Positions 1 to 8,888 of a DNA stretch of 64,000 nt are shown piece after piece. The notes under the pieces were generated by a model. It did not search any database and had not been told where the DNA came from. It saw nothing but the letters and a program-made list of their open reading frames with translations. The translations under genes and the position numbers were made by a program. Source of the DNA: an uncultured Christensenella sp. Its GTDB lineage: Bacteria; Bacillota; Clostridia; Christensenellales; UBA3700. The stretch's first letter is position 1. Each line of letters begins with the position of its first letter. Location: contig CAJTYW010000005.1 of assembly GCA_910583995.1 (NCBI GenBank), positions 66,259 through 130,258 of the forward strand. Reading direction: 5' to 3'.

Positions 1-72
1 ACAAAGAGCAACAAGATATAAAATGTTGAGCATCATATCGTACTCTTGGCTTGCACATAATAAAATATTCAT
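1..72 (-). CDS. Partial CDS running off the left edge, unknown
   Basis: A leftward frame begins at the ATG whose complement is 70-72 and stays open for all 24 codons to the window edge. An AAGAAGG Shine-Dalgarno lies about 7 nt upstream. The peptide starts MNILLCASQEYDMMLN, too short to identify. It lies downstream of the unknown 302-aa gene on the same strand, so the two could be co-transcribed. Open frame and RBS are seen; that it is a real gene is inference. Confidence 0.45.
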   Translation of the reverse strand, partial: MNILLCASQEYDMMLNILYLVALC

Positions 73-186
73 CTTTTTACCTTCTTAATAGTATTAGGCT
101 GTAAATCTTTTTTAGCCTTATAACCATTATGAACAATATTTTACAAAAAGTCTATACAAAAAGTGTAAATAAAAAGTAAAATGTTG

Positions 187-1095
187 TTAAAAGAACACTT
201 TTTCTATCTTGCCACAGGACACAGAAAAATGACATTTTGTGGTTTTATCTTGAGAAATTACATAAACGCAATTGTCTTTTAGCGGGCAATTAGGCAAAAT
301 TATATCGTCTGCATTTTCAAGGAGTTTTGCTAAATCTTCTATACTTTGGCTGCATTTAGGAGAAAGCAGATTGTCGCAATAATCATAGTCTTCGGCATTC
401 AAGGCTTGCAAAAAATCATATCCCAACAGTTTTTCGTGCGGGGTATGATAGTTTGAATATTCAAATTTTTCGCTATCTGCAATATACTCCTTTTCGTCAA
501 AAGTCAAATGACAATGATATATTCTGCCTTGATTGTCATTTAAATTGATTTTTATGGAAATACCAGTGTTATCAAATTCATAGCTTTCACATTCTTTATC
601 AATCAAAACAGAGTAATCGTCATAGTCATAAAAAACAACGCATAAATAGTGCGAACATAAAATGTAAAATAACACGCCATTATCAAGTACCGCTTCCTGC
701 ATTTTGTCAGGGTATTCAGGAAGAATTACTGATATAAAATTGCTTTTATTTTCAATTAAAAGCTTAGGCACGCTGTCTGTGTAAACGGTAATAGTATGTT
801 CGCCAAACTCTCTTTGCATATCTACTTGCGGGTTGCTGGGCGGAAGATATGGTGCAAATTTAGGAATTAAGTAATATTGATTAATATCAAGCTTAATGTT
901 TGGGATATTGCACACCAAATTTCCGTTTTCATACTTTGCTGAAGAACTTATAGGCAAAAACAATGTTTTGTCATAAATAGGAAGAAGAGTCAGTATATAC
1001 ATTTTGTCAGGCTCAAGTTCTATCACTCCGCTTGAGTTTTGATCGCCGTCTACTAAAATTACAAATTGATTGTTATCATAAAATATTTTATACAT
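187..1095 (-). CDS. Hypothetical protein, 302 aa
   Basis: I do not recognise this protein. It is acidic and rich in Asp, Tyr and Asn, and has no signal peptide, membrane segment or clear motif, so it is probably cytosolic. A C-terminal stretch holds several Cys (SPKCSQ, LPNCPLKDNC, KCHFSVSCG), which might bind metal or form disulfides, but the spacing matches no motif I know. The 909-nt open frame and its place in a leftward pair support a real gene. The upstream region shows no good Shine-Dalgarno, so the start is less certain. It is divergent from spoVT, with about 200 nt between them. Confidence 0.6.
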   Translation of the reverse strand: MYKIFYDNNQFVILVDGDQNSSGVIELEPDKMYILTLLPIYDKTLFLPISSSAKYENGNLVCNIPNIKLDINQYYLIPKFAPYLPPSNPQVDMQREFGEHTITVYTDSVPKLLIENKSNFISVILPEYPDKMQEAVLDNGVLFYILCSHYLCVVFYDYDDYSVLIDKECESYEFDNTGISIKINLNDNQGRIYHCHLTFDEKEYIADSEKFEYSNYHTPHEKLLGYDFLQALNAEDYDYCDNLLSPKCSQSIEDLAKLLENADDIILPNCPLKDNCVYVISQDKTTKCHFSVSCGKIEKVFF

Positions 1096-1294
1096 ATTAA
1101 AGGGTATTCAATAATTTTTGCAAGTATGCAGGTTTTGCCTGAAATTTAATTTTTAACATAATTTTTTATAAGATTTTTTTGCAAAGAGAAGTAATTAATG
1201 TAAACCAAAAAGATAATTTGCAATTGTTAAAAACTGACAATTTGTAAGAATATTTTAAAAATCATTGCAAAGACTATATTTAAGGAGGTAATTT

Positions 1295-1804
1295 ATGGCT
1301 GGAATAGTTAGAAGAATAGATGAACTTGGTAGAATAGTTATCCCTAAGGAACTTAGAAGAACAATGCGTATTCGTGATGGGGAAGAACTTGAAATGAATC
1401 AAGTTTCTGATAATGAAATAATAATCAAAAAATTTAGTCAAATGCAAGCTTTGCAAGCATTGGCAGAAGGATATTCAAAGGTGCTTTTTGATTTGTGCGG
1501 TGTGCAAATTATGATTGTCGATAAAAGCAAAGTATTAACCCACGAAGGTGGCAAGGAAAATAAGGAAGGTGAACTTATTTCAAATACTTTGTTTACAGTT
1601 TTGCAGGACAGAAAGCAAACAATTGCAAACAGCAACATTCGTATAACAAAAAATGATAGTGCTATACAAGACGATGTGTTTGTTTATCCGATACTTGCAG
1701 GCGGCGATTTGTATGGCGGTATTATTGCAGTAGGTTCAATAACAAATGACATTAAGTCAAACATAAAAGTTGCAGGCTCTTGTCTTGCAAGTCAACTTGA
1801 ATAG
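1295..1804 (+). CDS. spoVT: Stage V sporulation protein T, AbrB-type regulator
   Basis: Residues 1-47 form a SpoVT/AbrB swapped-hairpin DNA-binding domain with the signature GRIVIPKELRRTMRIRDGEE. Residues about 55-169 look like the GAF-type C-terminal domain of SpoVT. The length of 169 aa is close to the 178 aa of Bacillus subtilis SpoVT, a forespore regulator of sigma-G genes. A strong AAGGAGGTAA sequence precedes the ATG. The stop codon directly abuts the TTG start of the flippase gene, indicating translational coupling. The downstream mazG-like gene repeats the Bacillus spoVT-yabM-yabN order. A plain AbrB-family regulator is less likely because of the GAF-like half. Confidence 0.9.
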   Translation: MAGIVRRIDELGRIVIPKELRRTMRIRDGEELEMNQVSDNEIIIKKFSQMQALQALAEGYSKVLFDLCGVQIMIVDKSKVLTHEGGKENKEGELISNTLFTVLQDRKQTIANSNIRITKNDSAIQDDVFVYPILAGGDLYGGIIAVGSITNDIKSNIKVAGSCLASQLE

Positions 1805-3409
1805 TTGGAAACTGTAGTAAATAAAGTAAAAACGCGTCGAAAATCGGGGTTAAATAGCTATACTGCAGGGGCATTGTTGCTAGCAGTTGCGGGAATGATA
1901 GCTAAAATATTAGGTGCTGTTTATCGTATACCGCTAACAAACTTGCTTGGGGCAGAAGGTATTGGTATTTATCAATTGGTATTCCCGATATATGCGTTAA
2001 TGTTGACATTGTCTTCGGGTGGTATACCTACTGCCATAAGTAGGCTTGTCAGCGAAAAGAAGACATTAGGCGAAGATACAAGCGTACAAAAAGTAATGAA
2101 AGCATCTTTTGTGTTGCTGTTCGGATTGGGTTCTTGTGCTATGCTAATAATGTTTTTAATCTCCGCACCGCTTGCAGAGCTTCAAGGTAATTCCTTGATT
2201 CGCTTTGGTTATTATGTGGTTGCACCTGCGATATTGATAGTTGCAATTTCTGCATATTTCAAAGGTTGGTTTCAAGGCAATATGAATATGGTGCCTACAG
2301 CGGTCGCACAAATAGCCGAGCAAGCTTTTAAAATGATATTCGGTTTGCTTTTTGCCTATTTGTTATTGCCCAAAGGTATTATTAATGCGGTTGTAGGTGC
2401 TTTAATCGGTCTTACTCTTGCAGAGTTTTTGTCAATGCTTATTATGGCATTACTTTTTGCGGCAAGCAAAGGAAAAGCTCTACCAAAAGTAAGCTTAGAT
2501 GCTGATAGCACAAAAAGCATAGTGAGAGCAAGTATTCCTATTATGGCAAGTGGACTTGTTTTTCCTATTGTGCAGTTTGTGGATAGTTTATTGATTGTAA
2601 ATTTACTTGTTGGGCGTGGTATGGCAAGAGATATTGCGATTAGCGAATATGGTATTTTATCCGCTCCTGTAAATTCTTTAATCAATATGCCGATTGTGAT
2701 AACGCTTGCTTTTGCAGTAGCAATTGTACCAATAATTAGCTCAAAGCGTGCGGTAAGAGATGCGGTAAGCATTAAGGACAAATCGTCCCTTGCGGTAAAA
2801 ATGGCTTTTTTGATAGGTGCACCTTGTTTTGTAGCAATTTTTGTGCTTGCAAGACCGCTTATGCAAATTTTGTATCCGTCACTAGCGGTGCAAAGTATTG
2901 ATTTAGCGGTATCTTTATTAATGGTGTCATCTGTTTCTGTAATATTGCTTACGCTATCGCAAGTGTTTACGTCACTAATGCAAGCTTTGGGCAAGGCTGT
3001 TAAGCCGGTAATGATATTGCTTGCAACGGCGATAACTAAAATAACGCTTGATATAATCTTAATTATGCACTTAGGAATAATAGGCGCGGCACTATCTAGC
3101 GTGATAGCATATACCCTTTGTGTAGTGATTGGTTGGGTTACAATGTCAAAACTTTTAGGCAGAAATGAAAAAATGGTCAAAAGTATTAGCAAAATTATGA
3201 TAATTAGTGTTATAATAGGGTTAATAATATTCGGATTGACTTTTTTACTGAATAAATGGTGGTTAGTTTTGGCAAGCGTGCTTATTACTCCGCCTGTGTA
3301 CTTTGTACTGGTATTGCTTTTCAAGGTTTTTGCAAAAGAAGAATTATATTCTTTCCCTTTTGGTAAGCAAATAGTTAATTTCAGTGAAAAAATACTCCAT
3401 CAAAAGTGA
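1805..3409 (+). CDS. SpoVB/YabM-type polysaccharide flippase (MVF/MATE superfamily)
   Basis: A 534-aa integral membrane protein with about 14 hydrophobic segments. It has the family opening AGALLLAVAGMIAKILGAVYRIPL and ends in a short basic tail. Relatives (SpoVB, YabM, MurJ-like) flip lipid-linked glycans across the membrane, and SpoVB is needed for spore cortex. The only start that keeps the conserved N-terminus is the TTG at 1805, which touches the TAG of spoVT. There is no Shine-Dalgarno, so coupled re-initiation is likely. Position after spoVT matches yabM of Bacillus. Whether the glycan is cortex precursor or another polysaccharide cannot be told from sequence. Confidence 0.85.
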   Translation: METVVNKVKTRRKSGLNSYTAGALLLAVAGMIAKILGAVYRIPLTNLLGAEGIGIYQLVFPIYALMLTLSSGGIPTAISRLVSEKKTLGEDTSVQKVMKASFVLLFGLGSCAMLIMFLISAPLAELQGNSLIRFGYYVVAPAILIVAISAYFKGWFQGNMNMVPTAVAQIAEQAFKMIFGLLFAYLLLPKGIINAVVGALIGLTLAEFLSMLIMALLFAASKGKALPKVSLDADSTKSIVRASIPIMASGLVFPIVQFVDSLLIVNLLVGRGMARDIAISEYGILSAPVNSLINMPIVITLAFAVAIVPIISSKRAVRDAVSIKDKSSLAVKMAFLIGAPCFVAIFVLARPLMQILYPSLAVQSIDLAVSLLMVSSVSVILLTLSQVFTSLMQALGKAVKPVMILLATAITKITLDIILIMHLGIIGAALSSVIAYTLCVVIGWVTMSKLLGRNEKMVKSISKIMIISVIIGLIIFGLTFLLNKWWLVLASVLITPPVYFVLVLLFKVFAKEELYSFPFGKQIVNFSEKILHQK

Positions 3410-3415
3410 GGTATT

Positions 3416-4822
3416 ATGATTAAAGTAGTTGGCTTAGGCTTAAAAGACGGGGATTTATCTTTAAAAGGTGCAGTTGCTATTGACAATGCAGAAATTGTTA
3501 TTGTCAAAACAGCTCTCACCGATACATATAAGTTTTTTGTGGAAGAGAATATCTCCCACGAAACATTGGATAGTTTTTATGAAGATTCGCAAGATTTTGA
3601 CGATTTAGATAATAAAATCGCCGAATATCTTTTTGCGTTAAAGGATAAAAATGTCGTATACTGCGTAAACGGCAATGGTTCAGACGATAGGTCTGTTATA
3701 AGGCTAAAAGAATTATGCGATATTCAAATTATTGCAGGTGTTTCAAGAGAATTAGCTGTTTTGGAAAAACACCCGCATACAAGTGTTGTCAAAGTTTCCG
3801 CCTATGACATTGCAGGAGACAAAGCGTTTAGCTATGACAAAACTTTGCCACTTGTTGTTTGTGATATTGATAATAGCTATATTGCAAGTGAAATTAAAGA
3901 AATTTTGGCAAGAGTGGTTGGTGAAGAGTGCGAAATCACCTTTTTTAATGGGGATAGCGAAAATGTGATTTTTGCCTATGAGCTTGATAGGCAAGAAGAG
4001 TTTAATTATGAATGTGGTGTTTATGTTTCCCCATTTGAAATTACAGATAAGCAAGAGTATAATTTTAGCGATTTACTTAGAATAATGTACAGATTGCGTG
4101 GCAAGAATGGTTGCGAGTGGGATAAGGCTCAAACACACGAGAGCATAAGAAAAAATTTGATTGAAGAAGCTTATGAGCTTGTTGAAGCTATAGATAATGA
4201 AGACATTGACAATATAATCGAAGAAGCGGGCGATGTTATTTTGCAAGGTGTATTCCATACAGTAATCGGCGAAGACGAAGGGGAATTTAGTGCGAACGAA
4301 GTACTAACGCATTTGTGTGAAAAACTGGTTACAAGACATACTCATATTTTTGGTGATGTGGTTGCAAACAATGTTGAAGAAGCATTAAAAGCGTGGGAAG
4401 CAGCTAAGTCTAAAGAGAAAAATCAAAGTAATATTTCAAGCAAATTAAGCGGCGTTGCAAAAGCACTGCCAAGCTTGCAAAAAGCAAAGAAATATCAAAA
4501 ATACCTTGCAAAAATCGGTATGGATTTTAAAAATATCGACCAAATCAAAACAAAAATACTTGAAGAACTGGAAGAAGTTTTGACTGCAAATAGTGAGAAT
4601 TTAGAAATGGAGTGCGGTGATTTATTGTTTGCTGTTGCTAACTTGTTGAGATTTGTTGGCGTTGATGGTGAAGTCGCTTTAAATAGTGCTTGTGCTAAGT
4701 TTGAGAAAAGAGTTAATTTTATGGAAGAAAAGTGCAATAGCCAAGGCTTGAGTTTGAGTGATTTAACAGCAGAAAAGCAAGAAGAGTTGTGGCAAGAGGC
4801 AAAAGAAAATGAAAATTGCTGA
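3416..4822 (+). CDS. mazG: MazG nucleotide pyrophosphohydrolase with N-terminal methylase-like domain (YabN type)
   Basis: The 468-aa protein has two parts. Residues 1-215 resemble the tetrapyrrole methylase-like half of YabN, starting VVGLGLKDGDLSLKG but otherwise degenerate. Residues 220-468 hold two MazG modules. The first has GCEWDKAQTHESIRKNLIEE with the metal-binding EEAYE and EEAGD acidic residues; the second has EELEEV and ECGDLLFA. MazG hydrolyses NTPs to NMPs and PPi, often as house-cleaning of abnormal nucleotides. Shine-Dalgarno GAGGT lies just before the ATG. The gene overlaps dus by 14 nt. Third position after spoVT and spoVB matches yabN of Bacillus. Confidence 0.9.
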   Translation: MIKVVGLGLKDGDLSLKGAVAIDNAEIVIVKTALTDTYKFFVEENISHETLDSFYEDSQDFDDLDNKIAEYLFALKDKNVVYCVNGNGSDDRSVIRLKELCDIQIIAGVSRELAVLEKHPHTSVVKVSAYDIAGDKAFSYDKTLPLVVCDIDNSYIASEIKEILARVVGEECEITFFNGDSENVIFAYELDRQEEFNYECGVYVSPFEITDKQEYNFSDLLRIMYRLRGKNGCEWDKAQTHESIRKNLIEEAYELVEAIDNEDIDNIIEEAGDVILQGVFHTVIGEDEGEFSANEVLTHLCEKLVTRHTHIFGDVVANNVEEALKAWEAAKSKEKNQSNISSKLSGVAKALPSLQKAKKYQKYLAKIGMDFKNIDQIKTKILEELEEVLTANSENLEMECGDLLFAVANLLRFVGVDGEVALNSACAKFEKRVNFMEEKCNSQGLSLSDLTAEKQEELWQEAKENENC

Positions 4823-5762
4823 TATTACACTAAACGGCGATGCAGTGCTTGCACCTATTGCAGGGTTTACAGATGTAGGCTTTCGTGATATTGCTTGTTG
4901 TTATGGAGCAGCCCTTACTTATACCGAAATGATAAGCTGTAAAGGTATGGTGTATGGCAGTGAAAAAACAAAAGAATTACTTGCAACAACGGATAATGAA
5001 AAGGTAAAAGCAGTACAAATTTTTGGCTGTGACCCTGATATTATGGCAAAAGCTTGCTCAATGCCTGAGTTTGATAAATTTGATATAATTGATATAAATA
5101 TGGGTTGCCCTGTGCCCAAAATTGTAAATAATGGGGAAGGTAGTAGCTTGCTAAATAACCCAAAACTTGCTATGCAAATTGTTAAAAATGTAAAGCAAGC
5201 AAGCGGCAAACCTGTTACTGTTAAGTTTAGGAAAGGCTTTAAAAAAGGCGATAATGTGGCTGTGGATTTTGCAAAATATATGCAGGACGCAGGAGCAAGT
5301 TGCGTGACAGTACACGGCAGAACGCGTGAAGATTACTATATGGGAAAAGCAGATTGGGACACTATTGCAAAAGTTGTGCAGGCTGTGCAAATACCTGTTA
5401 TAGCAAATGGCGATGTGTATGATTTAGAGAGTTATCTTGCTATAAAAGAACATACAAAGGCACAAGGCGTTATGATTGCACGCGGAGCATTGGGACATTT
5501 GCATATCTTTAAGGAAATCGCAAATAAAGCCTTGAAAATCGATACTATTTTTGACACTGTAGACAAAAAAAGAGACATTTTATTGCAAATTGAAACACTA
5601 AAAAACTATTATCAAGAGAGATATATTTATTCAAATATGAAAAAGCAAATTTGCTACTATTTAAAAGGAGTTAAAAACTCAAAACAACTTAAAGAACTAG
5701 TTTGTCACGTAAATAGCGTGCAAGAGTTAATAAATATTGTAAGCGATATAAATTTTGATTAA
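4809..5762 (+). CDS. dus: tRNA-dihydrouridine synthase
   Basis: A 317-aa TIM-barrel flavoenzyme that reduces uridines in the tRNA D-loop using FMN. Signatures: N-terminal LAPIAGFTDVGFRDI, the active-site loop INMGCPVPK with the general-acid Cys near residue 100, and the phosphate-binding VTVHGRTR and IARGALG. Length fits DusB-type proteins (about 320 aa), but I do not assign the B subtype firmly. The start overlaps the end of mazG by 14 nt, with AAGAGG inside mazG as ribosome site, so translation is coupled. It lies in a nucleotide/tRNA maintenance block with trmL. Confidence 0.9.
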   Translation: MKIADITLNGDAVLAPIAGFTDVGFRDIACCYGAALTYTEMISCKGMVYGSEKTKELLATTDNEKVKAVQIFGCDPDIMAKACSMPEFDKFDIIDINMGCPVPKIVNNGEGSSLLNNPKLAMQIVKNVKQASGKPVTVKFRKGFKKGDNVAVDFAKYMQDAGASCVTVHGRTREDYYMGKADWDTIAKVVQAVQIPVIANGDVYDLESYLAIKEHTKAQGVMIARGALGHLHIFKEIANKALKIDTIFDTVDKKRDILLQIETLKNYYQERYIYSNMKKQICYYLKGVKNSKQLKELVCHVNSVQELINIVSDINFD

Positions 5763-5886
5763 TTGTTTAAAGCATTTGTGTAACAAAAAAATAAACATAT
5801 ACAATCTAAAAACAAAAATTAGTAAAATTACTTTTGCAAATATGCAAATCGTTATAAAAGTAATTAGTACAAACAAGGAGAAATCT

Positions 5887-6378
5887 ATGATACATATAGT
5901 TTTGTTAGAACCGGAAATTCCGCAAAATACAGGTAATATTGTAAGGACTTGTGCAGCAACAGGTGCTAAACTGCATTTGATAGAGCCGTTTGGTTTTACC
6001 TTTGAAGATAAGTATCTAAAAAGAGCGGGATTAGATTATTGGGATTTAGCGGATATTTGCACTTACAAAAATTATCAAGAATTTTTGGATAGAAACAAAG
6101 CAAACATAAAGCAAATATTTTACGCATCAACAAAATCTAAGCATAATCATACAGAAGTTAAGTATGAAGAAGATGTTTATGTTATGTTTGGTAAAGAGTC
6201 AAAAGGCATACCCGAAGAGATATTGCACGACAATTATGACAAGTGCATAAGAATCCCAATGAAAGGAGATATAAGGTCACTTAATCTTGCAAATTCTGTC
6301 GCGATAATATGTTATGAATATCACAGACAGCATAATTTTGTAGCGCTTAATCAACAAGGACATTTAACCAAATTTTAA
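5887..6378 (+). CDS. trmL: tRNA (cytidine(34)-2'-O)-methyltransferase
   Basis: A SPOUT-fold methyltransferase of 163 aa (E. coli TrmL 157 aa) that methylates the 2'-OH of the wobble base in tRNA-Leu isoacceptors using SAM. Signatures: MIHIVLLEPEIPQNTGNI at the N-terminus, FGKESKGIP in the middle, and the knotted C-terminal loop IPMKGDIRSLNLANSVAI. The frame is open further upstream, but the ATG at 5887 is chosen because it has AAGGAG 7 nt before it and gives exactly the family N-terminus. The 120-nt gap after dus contains an imperfect inverted repeat (ATTACTTTT ... AAAAGTAAT, about 5827-5865). Confidence 0.93.
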   Translation: MIHIVLLEPEIPQNTGNIVRTCAATGAKLHLIEPFGFTFEDKYLKRAGLDYWDLADICTYKNYQEFLDRNKANIKQIFYASTKSKHNHTEVKYEEDVYVMFGKESKGIPEEILHDNYDKCIRIPMKGDIRSLNLANSVAIICYEYHRQHNFVALNQQGHLTKF

Positions 6379-6447
6379 AAAGCAAACAAAGCTAAAAACT
6401 TTTTGACAAAAAAATTGGTAAAAATAATTGCAGAATTAAAAAAATTC

Positions 6448-6476
6448 TTGCAAAATATGGCAAATAGTGTTATACT
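6448..6476 (+). promoter_or_regulatory. Sigma-A-type promoter of pgk
   Basis: -35 TTGCAA (6448-6453), 17-nt spacer, -10 TATACT (6471-6476) with an extended TGT in front. Transcription would start near 6483, giving a leader of about 70 nt before pgk. Confidence 0.7.
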
Positions 6477-6550
6477 ATTTCTAATGATTATAAATTTAAA
6501 ATTTATAGCAGTAAAATATAAAACAAATATAGGCAAGGAGAAACCTAAGA

Positions 6551-7870
6551 ATGAATAAAAAATCAATTAAAGATGTAAATGTTGCTGGCAAAAGATGTCT
6601 TGTAAGAGTGGACTTTAATGTTCCTATGAAAGATGGCGTTATCACTGACGAAAATCGTATTAACGGAGCACTTCCAACTATCAAATATTTGATGGATAAT
6701 GGTGCAAAAGTTATTCTTTGCTCACATATGGGCAAACCACACAGCATTTTCAGTGCGGAAGTAAAGCTTACTAAAAAGGAAAAGAAAGCTGTTGAAGCTC
6801 TTCCTGAGCAAGAGAGAGATTCTGCAAAGAAAGCTTATATCGAAAAAGCACTTAAGAGTGACCCTGTTAAGTTGACATTAAAGCCTGTTGCTGACAGATT
6901 AAATGAGCTACTTGGCGGTAAAGTTACTTTTGCAACAGATGTTGTAGGTAGCGATGCAAAAGCAAAAGTTGCAGCTTTAAAAGCAGGTGAGTGTGTATTG
7001 CTTGAGAACTTGAGATTCCACGCAGAAGAAGAAGGCAGAGACGAAAACTTCTGCAAACAACTTGCAGAATATTGCGATATTTATGTAAACGATGCTTTTG
7101 GTACTGCACACAGGTCACACGCATCTACAGCAGGTATTGCTGAGTATGGTTTTGTTAAAGAATGCGTTTGCGGTTTCTTGATTGAAAAAGAACTTAATGT
7201 TATGGCAAAATCACTTGAAGCACCAGTTCGTCCATTCGTTGCAGTATTGGGCGGTGCAAAAGTTGCTGACAAATTAAAAGTTATTGATAATTTGCTTGAA
7301 AAATGCGATACTTTGATTATCGGTGGCGGTATGGCATATACTTTCATTAAAGCTCAAGGCGGTACAGTTGGTAATTCTTTGGTTGATGATGAAAAAATCG
7401 ATTATTGTAAAGAAATGCTTGCAAAAGCAGACAAACTTGGCAAAAAGATTTATCTTCCAGTTGATACTGTTGCTGCAAAAGCTTTCCCTAACCCAATCGA
7501 TAGCGAAATTGAAGTTACAGTTGTTGACGCAATGAATATTCCTTCAGATATGATGGGCTTGGATATCGGTCCTAAATCTGCAGAACTATTCAGCGATGCT
7601 ATCAAATCAGCAAAAACTGTTGTTTGGAACGGACCAATGGGTGTATTTGAAAATCCTATTCTTGCAAAAGGTACAGTTGCAGTTGCAAAAGCAATGGCAG
7701 ATGCAGAGGATTGCACAACTATTATCGGTGGTGGTGACTCAGCAGCAGCAGTTGCAGTACTTGGCTTTGCAAACAAGATGAGCCATATTTCAACAGGTGG
7801 CGGTGCATCACTAGAATTATTTGAAGGTAAAATACTTCCTGGTATCGCTTGCTTAAACGATAAAAAGTAA
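6551..7870 (+). CDS. pgk: Phosphoglycerate kinase with an extra internal segment
   Basis: Catalyses 1,3-bisphosphoglycerate + ADP to 3-phosphoglycerate + ATP in glycolysis. Family signatures are intact: [12 protein letters not shown] near residue 20, [19 protein letters not shown], and the nucleotide loop [11 protein letters not shown] near the C-terminus. At 439 aa it is longer than the usual 395-400. The excess lies between SHMGKPH (about 59-64) and LKPVADRL (about 110), where most bacterial enzymes have about 10 residues and this one has about 46, Lys/Glu-rich and probably helical. AAGGAG precedes the ATG. First gene of a pgk-tpiA-gpmI group; gap and eno are not in the window. Confidence 0.97.
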   Translation: MNKKSIKDVNVAGKRCLVRVDFNVPMKDGVITDENRINGALPTIKYLMDNGAKVILCSHMGKPHSIFSAEVKLTKKEKKAVEALPEQERDSAKKAYIEKALKSDPVKLTLKPVADRLNELLGGKVTFATDVVGSDAKAKVAALKAGECVLLENLRFHAEEEGRDENFCKQLAEYCDIYVNDAFGTAHRSHASTAGIAEYGFVKECVCGFLIEKELNVMAKSLEAPVRPFVAVLGGAKVADKLKVIDNLLEKCDTLIIGGGMAYTFIKAQGGTVGNSLVDDEKIDYCKEMLAKADKLGKKIYLPVDTVAAKAFPNPIDSEIEVTVVDAMNIPSDMMGLDIGPKSAELFSDAIKSAKTVVWNGPMGVFENPILAKGTVAVAKAMADAEDCTTIIGGGDSAAAVAVLGFANKMSHISTGGGASLELFEGKILPGIACLNDKK

Positions 7871-7887
7871 TTAAAGTAAAAAAACAT

Positions 7888-7932
7888 TATCCAAAGCGTT
7901 TGATTGATATTTTTGCAAAAATGCTTTGGATA
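7888..7932 (+). terminator. Hairpin downstream of pgk, possible terminator or processing site
   Basis: TATCCAAAGC (7888-7897) is exactly complementary to GCTTTGGATA (7923-7932), and the stem extends inward by three more pairs. The loop is about 20 nt. The T-tract after it is weak (TAAATATTATTTT), so it could attenuate, stabilise or process the pgk mRNA rather than end it fully. Confidence 0.45.
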
Positions 7933-8137
7933 TAAATATTATTTTACATTTTAATTAAAAATTGTGACTTGTGCAAAATAATTACCGAAAGCTAAAACCT
8001 AATTGAATTTAATATGTAAAAATCAATTTTAGTATTTAGTGATTATAACAAAACGGCAATTTTTGAAATAAATTTAAAATCAAAATAAAAGAAGGCGACT
8101 TCTACTCAAAAAAATACATTTTAAGGAGAAACTAAAA

Positions 8138-8887
8138 ATGAGACAACCTATTATTGCAGGAAACTGGAAAATGAACAATACAATCAAGGATACTAAGGCT
8201 TTACTTACAGACCTTATTCCATTGGTAGCAGATGCTAAAGCTGAGTGCGTAGTTTGTGTACCTTATACAAACATTCAAACAGCTGGCGAAATGATTAAAG
8301 GAACTAACATTAAACTTGGTGCAGAAAATGTACACTGGGCAGATAAAGGTGCTTTCACAGGCGAGATAAGTGCAGATATGCTATTAGAGCTTGGTGTTGA
8401 GTATGTTATTATCGGACACAGTGAGCGTCGTCAATACTTTGGTGAGACAGACGAAACTGTTAACAAGAGAGTTTTACAAGCTTTGAAAAAAGGTTTAAAG
8501 CCAATTATCTGTGTTGGTGAGTCTTTGGAAGAGAGAGAGTCAGGCGAGTATAAAGCATTGCTAGAGTCTCAAACAGAAAAAGCTTTGGCAGGTATTGATT
8601 CAAGCGAACTTGACAAAGTTGTTATCGCTTATGAGCCAATTTGGGCAATCGGTACAGGTAAAACTGCAACAGCTCAAGAAGCTAACGATACAATTGCTAT
8701 TATCAGAAACAAAGTTGCAAGCTTATATTGCAAAAATTGTGCAGAAAACAAACTTCGTATTCAATACGGTGGTTCAATGAATCCTAAAAACGCAAGTGAG
8801 CTTATGGCTATGCCTGAAATCGATGGTGGTTTGATTGGTGGTGCTAGTTTGAAAGCAGAAGATTTTTCTAAGGTGGTTAAATACTAA
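8138..8887 (+). CDS. tpiA: Triosephosphate isomerase
   Basis: A 249-aa TIM-barrel enzyme interconverting glyceraldehyde-3-phosphate and dihydroxyacetone phosphate. All catalytic residues are visible: Lys11 in GNWKMN, His in IIGHSERR, the catalytic Glu in AYEPIWAIGTGKT followed by loop 6, and the phosphate-binding YGGSMNPKN. AAGGAG lies 9 nt before the ATG. The 267-nt upstream gap holds the pgk hairpin and, at 8090-8103, a small AGAAG/CTTCT stem closed by a GCGA (GNRA) tetraloop that could protect the 5' end. I saw no convincing promoter of its own. It is separated from gpmI by one nucleotide, so the two are co-translated. Confidence 0.97.
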   Translation: MRQPIIAGNWKMNNTIKDTKALLTDLIPLVADAKAECVVCVPYTNIQTAGEMIKGTNIKLGAENVHWADKGAFTGEISADMLLELGVEYVIIGHSERRQYFGETDETVNKRVLQALKKGLKPIICVGESLEERESGEYKALLESQTEKALAGIDSSELDKVVIAYEPIWAIGTGKTATAQEANDTIAIIRNKVASLYCKNCAENKLRIQYGGSMNPKNASELMAMPEIDGGLIGGASLKAEDFSKVVKY

Positions 8888-8888
8888 T

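Noticed and set aside
158..203. AAAAAGTGT/ACACTTTTT as a terminator for the 302-aa gene
   Set aside because: The arms are short, the loop is about 28 nt and one arm overlaps the coding end; not convincing.
2356..3324. Long open frame antisense to the flippase gene
   Set aside because: It lies opposite a clearly conserved membrane-protein gene, has no RBS or recognisable protein, and reflects codon composition.
7888..7932. TTATCCAAA as a DnaA box or origin
   Set aside because: A single imperfect match that is part of a hairpin after pgk; no cluster of boxes and no dnaA or dnaN nearby.
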